Shown in pieces: positions 1 to 4,726 of a stretch of 8,188 nucleotides of DNA. Each line of letters begins with the position of its first letter. Position 1 is the stretch's first letter. The stretch comes from D37C17 sp964551815 (GTDB taxonomy: Bacteria; Fidelibacterota; Marinisomatia; SCGC-AAA003-L08; D37C17), in assembly GCA_964551815.1 (NCBI GenBank), contig CAZKEL010000074.1, forward strand, positions 1 to 8,188, read 5' to 3'. Below the pieces are notes generated by a model. The model had not been told where the DNA came from. It saw only the letters and a list, made by a program, of their open reading frames with translations, and searched no databases. The position numbers and the translations under genes are program-made.

Positions 1-30
1 CTTGATTAGATACCTAAAATTACACAAAAT

Positions 31-57
31 AAAAAAGCCCCACAAATGCAGGGCTTT
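31..57 (-). terminator. Rho-independent terminator near left edge
   Basis: On the minus strand a 7-bp stem (AAAGCCC / GGGCTTT, stem arms at 57-51 and 40-34) with a 10-nt loop runs directly into six T residues and a further T-rich stretch. On the plus strand the hairpin is followed by TTTCAG, a poor tail, so it should mainly stop leftward transcription. No gene lies between it and the tRNA terminator at 169-190. It is therefore either a backup terminator or the end of a short unannotated transcript. Confidence 0.75.
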
Positions 58-93
58 CAGTCATTTTCAGTATTTTTAGACCTCTTCTAACTA

Positions 94-119
94 ACTAACA
101 AATTCTACTAACAAATTCT
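94..119. repeat. Perfect 13-bp tandem duplication
   Basis: ACTAACAAATTCT occurs twice head to tail (94-106 and 107-119) with no mismatch. Just before it is a CTAA tetramer run (91-99). It lies between two terminators in non-coding sequence and looks like a slippage product. No function is visible. Confidence 0.8.
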
Positions 120-168
120 TTCCCACTCCTGTAATTAATTGTCATCAATTGACATTAGTAATATAATT

Positions 169-190
169 AAAAACCCTCAAGGAATGAGGG
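169..190 (-). terminator. Terminator of tRNA-Arg
   Basis: On the minus strand, starting about 15 nt after the tRNA 3' end, a 6-bp stem (CCCTCA / TGAGGG) with a 5-nt loop is followed by five T residues and TAATTAT. This is a standard intrinsic terminator. Its position directly behind the tRNA makes it the tRNA's own terminator. The plus-strand tail (CTTTTCTCTTT) is also fairly T-rich, so some activity in both directions is possible. Confidence 0.75.
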
Positions 191-204
191 CTTTTCTCTT
201 TATG

Positions 205-278
205 TACCCCGGACAGGATTCGAACCTGTGGCCCACAGCTTAGAAGGCTGTTGCTCTATCCAGCTGAGCTACCGGGGC
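205..278 (-). tRNA. trnR-UCU: tRNA-Arg (anticodon UCU)
   Basis: This is a 74-nt cloverleaf reading AGA/AGG codons. Folded by eye it has a 7-bp acceptor stem (5' GCCCCGG, closing with a G-U pair at the terminal position), a D stem GCTC/GAGC, and a 5-bp anticodon stem ACAGC/GCTGT. The 7-nt loop CTTCTAA gives anticodon TCT. The variable region is 5 nt, and a 5-bp T stem ACAGG/CCTGT encloses TTCGAAT. The discriminator base is A. The CCA end is not encoded. A promoter lies just upstream and a terminator just downstream, so it is probably a single-gene transcript. It appears intact. Confidence 0.97.
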
Positions 279-282
279 ATTT

Positions 283-331
283 TTAATTATAAATTATTAA
301 TTATAAATTATCAATTATTAACTATAAATTA
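283..331. repeat. AT-rich 14-bp tandem repeat
   Basis: TTAATTATAAATTA is repeated exactly at 283-296 and 297-310, followed by about one and a half diverged copies to 331. The unit is largely self-complementary and contains only A and T apart from two C residues in the diverged part. It fills the space between the relic stop codon and the tRNA, and it supplies the -10 and -35 sequences of the tRNA promoter. Confidence 0.8.
286..314 (-). promoter_or_regulatory. Sigma70-like promoter for tRNA-Arg
   Basis: On the minus strand, a -35 box TTGATA (314-309), a 17-bp spacer and a perfect -10 box TATAAT (291-286) are followed by 7 nt before the first base of the tRNA at 278. Spacing and distance are ideal for initiation at or one base before the mature tRNA end. 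Caveats: the element sits in an AT-rich repeat where chance matches are easy, and some FCB-group bacteria use a different consensus. Confidence 0.6.
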
Positions 332-445
332 AATCTCATTCGCTTTCAATCTCAATGCTTGCCTATTGTAGTCGATGACAGCTGCCAAGACTAAATCAGT
401 TAATTGTAAATTTTTGTAGTTTGCTAGTGATTCGGGGTGGAAAAT
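329..445 (-). pseudogene. Possible 3' end of a degraded gene
   Basis: Reading leftward, 38 codons are open from 445 to a TAA at 331-329. They translate to protein-like sequence: it begins IFHPESLANYKNL, passes through LVLAAVIDYNRQA and ends LRLKANEI. There is no ATG, GTG or ribosome site at its upstream end, where an in-frame TAA (448-446) is followed within ten bases by the heptamer repeat array. I read it as the last helices of a lost gene, cut off by the repeat. I do not recognise the family. A chance open frame cannot be excluded, since 38 codons is short, but the residue mix looks more natural than a random frame of AT-rich DNA. Confidence 0.35.
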
Positions 446-456
446 TTATAACGATT

Positions 457-502
457 TAGTCATTAGTCATTAGTCATTAGTCATTAGTCATTAGTCATTA
501 GT
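457..502. repeat. Heptanucleotide tandem array (TAGTCAT)n
   Basis: Six perfect head-to-tail copies of TAGTCAT (457-498) are followed by a partial copy TAGT. On the minus strand the unit reads ATGACTA. A 7-bp unit changes frame with each copy and contains stop codons, so it is not coding. It resembles the short tandem repeats that scatter through intergenic regions of some bacterial genomes and vary in copy number by slippage. Confidence 0.9.
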
Positions 503-528
503 TGTAAAATCAATATGTAAAATCAATA
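503..528. repeat. Second 13-bp tandem duplication
   Basis: TGTAAAATCAATA occurs twice without mismatch (503-515 and 516-528), directly next to the heptamer array. The unit is unrelated to the 13-bp duplication at 94-119. No function is visible. Confidence 0.8.
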
Positions 529-539
529 CATAGGTAATA

Positions 540-653
540 CTAATCTTCCTTCGCGACTATCTTCTGTCTCACCGCCAGTGGGCGGTCCTGCAGCTGTTTC
601 CATTCTCCTGCATCCCTGCTCCGCGATAAATCAATCTCCCTTGGATACACCCC
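540..653 (-). other. G+C-rich block with coding-like open segment
   Basis: This segment is clearly richer in G+C than the repeats beside it. In one minus-strand frame it is open for 37 codons between two TAG stops (656-654 and 542-540). The translation includes REIDLSRSRDAGEWKQL and ends RQKIVAKED, with a natural-looking residue mix. The right end overlaps the last 7 codons of the GIN-domain gene in another frame, and no start codon or ribosome site fits. It could be the remnant of a gene, a copy of a dispersed REP-like element, or simply the operon's 3' untranslated region. I do not recognise the peptide. Confidence 0.3.
571..586. other. G+C-rich hairpin downstream of the operon
   Basis: ACCGCC (571-576) and GGCGGT (581-586) form a 6-bp stem with a 4-nt loop, about 45 bp past the stop of the last operon gene. 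No T-run follows on either strand, so it is not a classical terminator. It could stabilise the mRNA 3' end, support factor-dependent termination or belong to a REP-like element. No other candidate terminator for the operon is visible before the tRNA. Confidence 0.45.
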
Positions 654-1302
654 CTAAGCCATTATCCTGGATAACCAACTCCTCAGGATTTCCGAAATAG
701 GTTAATCCGCCAATCCCATTTATATTGGCTGTGAGGGATTGCTTCGCATAAATTTCTGCAGAACCAACCCCGTTTAGAGATGCGGTAACCTCTTTGGCGA
801 TAAGAGCTTTTGCATCAATGGAACCTACTCCATTTACCATTAGATGTAATGCGTCCACATCGCCAAAAATCACACTGCTGCCAACGCCGTTTAACTCACA
901 ATGGAAGACCTTCCCGGATACATCATGGAGAACCGTCTCTCCCACTCCGTCAAAAGTAAACTTCTTCAGCTTTTTCACATGAATGATGATTTCAGAATCT
1001 ACAGTGGTTTCCAAAGAAGAGTCTGAGGATAGAGTTAGGACCCCTCTATAAACCCTGGTTTGAATATAGGACAGTAAATTTTCATCTCCTCTTATTTCCA
1101 AGGATTGATCCTTTCCGCAATAGACAGAGATTTTATCATACCCCAGTTCAACCCTAATTTCTTTAAAAGAAGATAAGTCCCTCATTTCAACAGCAGATAT
1201 GCCATTCCCTTTTATTCCGTCAATTGACATTTTCTGAACCACTTTACATTGCAATGCAGTGAAGGTGAGTAAACCTACTAAAATAAATCTGTTTATGTGC
1301 AT
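631..1302 (-). CDS. GIN-domain (DUF2807) exported protein
   Basis: This is a 223-residue exported protein of the DUF2807 / 'head GIN domain' family. Such proteins are common in Bacteroidota-like bacteria and have no assigned biochemical role. Residues 1-18 form a hydrophobic signal segment ending at Cys19 (TALQC). The Gln before that Cys makes a poor lipobox, so lipoprotein status is uncertain. Residues about 40-110 start the beta-rich domain. After that, six G-[VIL]-G motifs at residues 119, 139, 158, 178, 196 and 215 recur every 18-20 residues, as expected for the turns of a beta-solenoid. The start is set at the ATG at 1302 because GGAGGT lies just before it. An in-frame start at 1368 would add 22 residues overlapping the preceding methyltransferase gene and hide the signal peptide. 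It is the last gene of the operon, 17 bp after the methyltransferase. Confidence 0.88.
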   Translation of the reverse strand: MHINRFILVGLLTFTALQCKVVQKMSIDGIKGNGISAVEMRDLSSFKEIRVELGYDKISVYCGKDQSLEIRGDENLLSYIQTRVYRGVLTLSSDSSLETTVDSEIIIHVKKLKKFTFDGVGETVLHDVSGKVFHCELNGVGSSVIFGDVDALHLMVNGVGSIDAKALIAKEVTASLNGVGSAEIYAKQSLTANINGIGGLTYFGNPEELVIQDNGLGGVSKGD

Positions 1303-1311
1303 GTTACCTCC
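1303..1311 (-). promoter_or_regulatory. Ribosome binding site fixing the GIN-protein start
   Basis: On the minus strand GGAGG followed by TAAC stands directly before the ATG at 1302. It is the strongest Shine-Dalgarno sequence in the window. It selects this ATG over the in-frame upstream codon at 1368. Confidence 0.8.
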
Positions 1312-1319
1312 AGTTAAAA

Positions 1320-2483
1320 TTAGTCTGTATAAGTGCCCTGTGAAATTGGATATTGCAAAAGCCTGCAATCAATTTTTCCATTTTTCAATACATGCCTCCG
1401 CTTTGATTTTAAGCCTATATATTGACTCATCTCCTTATTTCCGGTAAAAATAAATGCCTCCATTCCAATACAATTTTGTTTAAGAACTTCTCCTATGGAT
1501 GTGTATAATTGTTTAAGCTCTTCCTCCTCTCCAAGACGAACACCATAAGGCGGATTCATAATCACCATGCCGCCTGAATCCCCGGGATTAAAATCTTCAA
1601 AATCTTGTCTTTTGAATTTCACCCATTGCTTCAGCAGAATATTACGCAGATTAGTCTCAGCCAGACGAATATTTTCACCAATACCGTCATAGCCGAAAAT
1701 CTGCAGCTTTTCATGGTTGATACCTGCCTTTCCTTCTTCCTGAAGTTGGTTCCATAATCTGGGGTTAAAATTCTTCCACTTTTTAAAGGCAAAGGTTTTT
1801 CTGTAACTTCCGGGAGGAATATTTCTTCCCAACAACGCTGCTTCGATGGGGAAGGTACCTGATCCGCACATGGGGTCGTAAAAGGGTTGATCTTTATTCC
1901 ATCCGGTGAGAAGAATTATCCCTGCAGCCAAAGCTTCATTGAGAGCAGCTTTATGAATTTTTTCACTGCGGTATCCTCGTTTTGACAGAGGAGTACCAGA
2001 ACTATTTAAAAATATCTGTACCCTTTTTTCATCAACAAAAATCACCAGCGAATAGAGTGGATTATCTCTGTCAATATTAGGTCTCCGTTTTGTTTTCCGA
2101 CGGATGCTGTCCACAATGGCATCTTTCACTTTCAGCGTGAAATAATTGGAATTTGGAAAGATTTGGGAATTTCCCCTGGTGCGGATGGAAAAGGGAGTGT
2201 CGTGTGCCATCCATTCAAACCAGGGCAGTTCAGTGATTTGCTCGTAAAGTTCCCTATCGTTCCCTGCAGTGATTTCACAGAGTTTAATCAGAGCATACAT
2301 ACCAGTACGCGAGTGAAGATTTACAGCATATAACCCTTTTAAATCTGCAGTGAAACGCACCCCGCCTCTGCCGGCTTTTACCTTGTCTGTAAAAGGGGTA
2401 ATTTGAGCTGCAGAAAGTTCCTCCAACCCACGGGGACAAGTGAGATATCCCTCAAGTTCTCCACCAGTTAGAGGATTTTTCAT
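1320..2483 (-). CDS. rlmL: THUMP-domain 23S rRNA guanine-N2 methyltransferase, RlmL type
   Basis: This 387-residue class I SAM-dependent RNA methyltransferase probably makes m2G in 23S rRNA (position 2445 in E. coli numbering, by family analogy). The N-terminal part (about 10-160) fits the ferredoxin-like plus THUMP RNA-binding module, starting with the family's 'CPRGLEEL' (16-23). The Rossmann catalytic part has the SAM-binding loop DPMCGSGT at 203-210 and the catalytic NPPYG at 310-314, the motif used by enzymes that methylate exocyclic guanine nitrogen. E. coli RlmL is fused to RlmK in a protein of about 700 residues. Here only the RlmL half is present, like the stand-alone Bacillus YpsC type. 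The ATG lies 6 bp after the preceding stop and has no clear ribosome site, suggesting translational coupling. The exact target base is inferred; the fold is secure. Confidence 0.9.
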   Translation of the reverse strand: MKNPLTGGELEGYLTCPRGLEELSAAQITPFTDKVKAGRGGVRFTADLKGLYAVNLHSRTGMYALIKLCEITAGNDRELYEQITELPWFEWMAHDTPFSIRTRGNSQIFPNSNYFTLKVKDAIVDSIRRKTKRRPNIDRDNPLYSLVIFVDEKRVQIFLNSSGTPLSKRGYRSEKIHKAALNEALAAGIILLTGWNKDQPFYDPMCGSGTFPIEAALLGRNIPPGSYRKTFAFKKWKNFNPRLWNQLQEEGKAGINHEKLQIFGYDGIGENIRLAETNLRNILLKQWVKFKRQDFEDFNPGDSGGMVIMNPPYGVRLGEEEELKQLYTSIGEVLKQNCIGMEAFIFTGNKEMSQYIGLKSKRRHVLKNGKIDCRLLQYPISQGTYTD

Positions 2484-2489
2484 ACAGGG

Positions 2490-2906
2490 CTAAATTTTGG
2501 GGGGTTTTATTCCAAAAATATCTGCAATATTTTTCAAAAACTGACGCTCAGTCTCCTCAATTTTATGATCTGCTTCAGCAATCTCAGCTAAAAATTGCAG
2601 CAATACAGATGCAGATAATTCATCAAACCAGGCCTCTGATTTCAAAAAATTACAGGAGTTAATCAGTGCACTCATCATGGCAGATTCATCTGCACCACGG
2701 AGGGTATGGTAAGTATTAATAATATTCACCACTACTTGTGCCACCTCCTCATCCGCATAGGGTTGACGCGATTTGGAAAACATGAATGCCATTTTTTCCT
2801 GGATGACTTCAATTTCTGAGTCAGCCAATTTCCAATCCGTCATGTGAGCGAAAGCCACCAGAATAAATCCGTAATTATACATCCATTGTGAATCGGTTTC
2901 AGTCAA
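2490..2906 (-). CDS. TerB-like all-helical protein
   Basis: This 138-residue protein is predicted to be soluble and fully helical, with no signal peptide or membrane segment. The C-terminal part (FLAEIAEADHKIEETERQFL, about 105-124) matches the pattern of TerB / DjlA-N-type domains, where an acidic 'AD..I...E' loop sits between helices and may bind metal. The first half has a weaker version of the same pattern (AHMTDWKLADSEIEVIQEKM, 20-39), as expected from the pseudo-duplicated TerB fold. The name comes from tellurite-resistance loci, but nothing here suggests tellurite and its role is unknown. The longest frame starts at TTG (2906), 15 bp after the cyclophilin stop, with only a weak AAGA before it. 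The ATG at codon 9 (2882) is the alternative. It is followed 6 bp later by the methyltransferase gene. Confidence 0.7.
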   Translation of the reverse strand: MTETDSQWMYNYGFILVAFAHMTDWKLADSEIEVIQEKMAFMFSKSRQPYADEEVAQVVVNIINTYHTLRGADESAMMSALINSCNFLKSEAWFDELSASVLLQFLAEIAEADHKIEETERQFLKNIADIFGIKPPKI

Positions 2907-2921
2907 TTGTCTTAGAAAAAA

Positions 2922-3431
2922 TTATATGAGAATTTGGTCTAATTTTTCGTTCCACTCATCCAGGGCTGTCTCTACTTCATCATCCAGATTCATGTCCCCT
3001 TTTATCTCTATGGATTCGATCACATCATTCTGTCTGATTTCATTTACAACTGCCTGACTGTTGGCATTGGCTACCTTCCCGAAAACGGTATGTTTATTAT
3101 CAAGCCAGGGGGTTTTTACATGGGTGATAAAAAATTGACTACCGTTAGAATTGGGGCCCGAGTTTGCCATGGATAGAATTCCCGGGCTGTCATGTCTGAG
3201 ATCTTCACAAAATTCATCTTTGAATTTATAACCCGGATCACCGGTTCCTGTACCAATGGGGCATCCTCCCTGAATCATAAAATCTGCTATTACTCTGTGG
3301 AAGGTAAGTTGGTTATAAAATCCCCGTCGGGATAAATTAGCAAAATTTGAAACCGTCAATTTAGCATTATCCGGGAACAAATTGATTTTGATATCTCCCC
3401 GGTTGGTATGAATAATCGCGTGCATTTTCAT
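2922..3431 (-). CDS. Cyclophilin-type peptidyl-prolyl cis-trans isomerase
   Basis: This 169-residue cytoplasmic cyclophilin catalyses cis-trans isomerisation of Xaa-Pro bonds during protein folding. There is no signal peptide, so it is of the PpiB-like cytosolic class. The active site appears complete by comparison with human cyclophilin A. FHRVIADFMIQGG (44-56) supplies Arg46, Phe51, Met52 and Gln54. GSQFFI (97-102) supplies Gln99 and Phe101, and Trp109 and His114 match the remaining pocket residues. A short acidic tail of about 24 residues follows the domain. The ATG at 3431 has AGAGGA just upstream; an ATG two codons later is also usable. It lies 14 bp after the PqqB-like gene and 15 bp before the TerB-like gene. 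Confidence 0.95.
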   Translation of the reverse strand: MKMHAIIHTNRGDIKINLFPDNAKLTVSNFANLSRRGFYNQLTFHRVIADFMIQGGCPIGTGTGDPGYKFKDEFCEDLRHDSPGILSMANSGPNSNGSQFFITHVKTPWLDNKHTVFGKVANANSQAVVNEIRQNDVIESIEIKGDMNLDDEVETALDEWNEKLDQILI

Positions 3432-3445
3432 AGTGTCCTCTTCAT

Positions 3446-4303
3446 TTAAACATTTATTAATAAACCATCATTTGCAAGATTGAAATAGGAGGAAGAAAAT
3501 TGCCTGAAAGCTTCACTTTGAGAATCCAGTATAGGGTTGCTGTGATTGAGATGAGTAAAGTGAATCTTCTTTTTTTCCCCTAAATTCAAGGCTGCAAATT
3601 TATCCATACTTTCCCTAATGGTTGGGTGTGGAATTTTAGAAATTTTTCGATTAGGTAATTCTTTGCTATCGTAGAAGGTACCATCTAACAGGGCAACCTC
3701 ATGATCTTTAACGAGTTGGCATATATTACTATTTTCCCAGGAATCTATATCGGGAATATAGAGGATGCTTTTCTGCTTACCTTTAATGGAAAATCCCACC
3801 GTTTCTGAAAATTCATTGCGGTGAGACACAGGCAGAGGTATGACGGTAAATCCATCCAGAGTAAGGGGAGTATATTCATTTAAGCAATAAAGCTTGATAT
3901 TACTCAGCTGGATAAGCTGGGAAAAGGGAGCATTATTTTTCAGGAAGTTTGCCATTTTGGGCATAACATACACGGGAATTCCATTTTGATGCATCACTTC
4001 TAACCCCAACAGCGTCAGCCCGGTATAATGCCCGAAATGAGCATGGGTGAGCAGTATCCCTTTGCAATTATCCATCGTATTACCGGATAGATGTGTAATT
4101 TGCCTGAGCTGCTCCCCCAATGCAGGGGTACAATCTATTAAATAAAAGTGATTCTCCTGCAGCAATGCCAGAGATGCAGGGAGCCTTCTCTCCTCCGGAT
4201 TTTGATGCACCCGTTCACAGCATTGTGCATTGCAGCCTGCCTGTGGATATCCTCCATCCTGAGCAGATCCTAATACCAGAACAGAGGGTAGAAAGCTAAT
4301 CAC
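3446..4303 (-). CDS. PqqB-like metallo-beta-lactamase-fold hydrolase
   Basis: This is a metallo-beta-lactamase-fold protein resembling PqqB and its homologues outside PQQ loci; the substrate is unknown. From the GTG start (285 residues) it opens with the family's VLGSAQDGGYPQAGC, with Cys24, Cys28 and Cys29 in the region where PqqB binds a structural zinc. The metal motif is THAHFGHYTGL (His87, His89, His92), with Gly instead of Asp in the HxHxDH position, as in this subfamily. Further likely ligands are His161, Asp185 or Asp187, and His248, His251 or His254 in HFTHLNHSNP. The frame is open up to ATGs at 4348 and 4411, but those would overlap the lipoprotein gene by 50-115 bp. The GTG at 4303 overlaps its stop by only 8 bp (GTGATTAG), so I favour it, though no ribosome site is clear. 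No pqqA, C, D or E is present nearby. Confidence 0.85.
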   Translation of the reverse strand: MISFLPSVLVLGSAQDGGYPQAGCNAQCCERVHQNPEERRLPASLALLQENHFYLIDCTPALGEQLRQITHLSGNTMDNCKGILLTHAHFGHYTGLTLLGLEVMHQNGIPVYVMPKMANFLKNNAPFSQLIQLSNIKLYCLNEYTPLTLDGFTVIPLPVSHRNEFSETVGFSIKGKQKSILYIPDIDSWENSNICQLVKDHEVALLDGTFYDSKELPNRKISKIPHPTIRESMDKFAALNLGEKKKIHFTHLNHSNPILDSQSEAFRQFSSSYFNLANDGLLINV

Positions 4304-4706
4304 ATAAGGCTCTGGTTTTAGGGTTTTTTCTGGAAATAGCTTTAACATGAGACTGATGCAGCCAGCCTCTGGATTTATCAAAGGGACTTTCAACAAAATA
4401 ATATTCTTCAAAAAGCCCCAGAATGGGAGCGTAAGAGGATGCTTTCAACTTCCCCGTTTTATTCCCATTCACTCCTTTTAAGGGGTTTTCTACCAAATCA
4501 ACTGTATAGTTGAGAAAGACCCATTTTTTGGTTTTACCCAATTTTTCAGCAATATCTCCTGACGCCCACAATGCTGCAAAATCAATACATTCAGGATTTT
4601 CATACTGAATGAGATCAGGGTTTTTAAAATAGTCATCTGTATATTTATTTTTTGAACAGCCGGAAAAGAGTATTATTCCGGAAAGAATGATTATGAATAT
4701 TTTCAT
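4296..4706 (-). CDS. Putative lipoprotein with SH3-like domain
   Basis: This 136-residue envelope protein has a clear lipoprotein signal: hydrophobic residues 3-14 and lipobox FSGC, with acylated Cys17. After a linker, residues about 65-123 resemble a bacterial SH3 (SH3b) domain. It has a run of short beta strands with a Gly-rich turn (GVNGNKTGKL) and the closing GWLHQSHVK, which mirrors the usual 'GWVHSSYLK' ending. Such domains often bind peptidoglycan or other envelope ligands, but here this is inference. The ATG at 4706 has AAGGA 8 nt upstream. It lies 20 bp after the dehydratase gene, and its last codons overlap the start of the PqqB-like gene, implying coupled translation. I know no characterised homologue. 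Confidence 0.75.
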   Translation of the reverse strand: MKIFIIILSGIILFSGCSKNKYTDDYFKNPDLIQYENPECIDFAALWASGDIAEKLGKTKKWVFLNYTVDLVENPLKGVNGNKTGKLKASSYAPILGLFEEYYFVESPFDKSRGWLHQSHVKAISRKNPKTRALCD

Positions 4707-4726
4707 TTGAAGATTCCTTATACCTC

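Noticed and set aside
140..155. Short inverted repeat TGTCA / TGACA as a regulator site
   Set aside because: It is five bases per arm, downstream of the tRNA terminator with no gene to control.
205..278. tRNA-Arg as an integration site for a mobile element
   Set aside because: No second copy of the tRNA 3' end, no integrase and no phage genes are visible in the window.
457..502. CRISPR array
   Set aside because: The unit is 7 bp with no spacers, and no cas gene is present.
1303..1368. Longer N-terminus for the GIN-domain protein starting at 1368
   Set aside because: It would overlap the methyltransferase gene by 49 bp and bury the signal peptide, whereas the ATG at 1302 has a strong GGAGGT ribosome site.
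2490..2906. A tellurite-resistance gene cluster
   Set aside because: Only a distant TerB-like domain is present; no TerC, TerD or TerA-type genes are nearby.
3446..4303. A PQQ biosynthesis locus
   Set aside because: Only a PqqB-like protein is present. No pqqA, pqqC, pqqD or pqqE neighbours exist, and the fold is widely used elsewhere.
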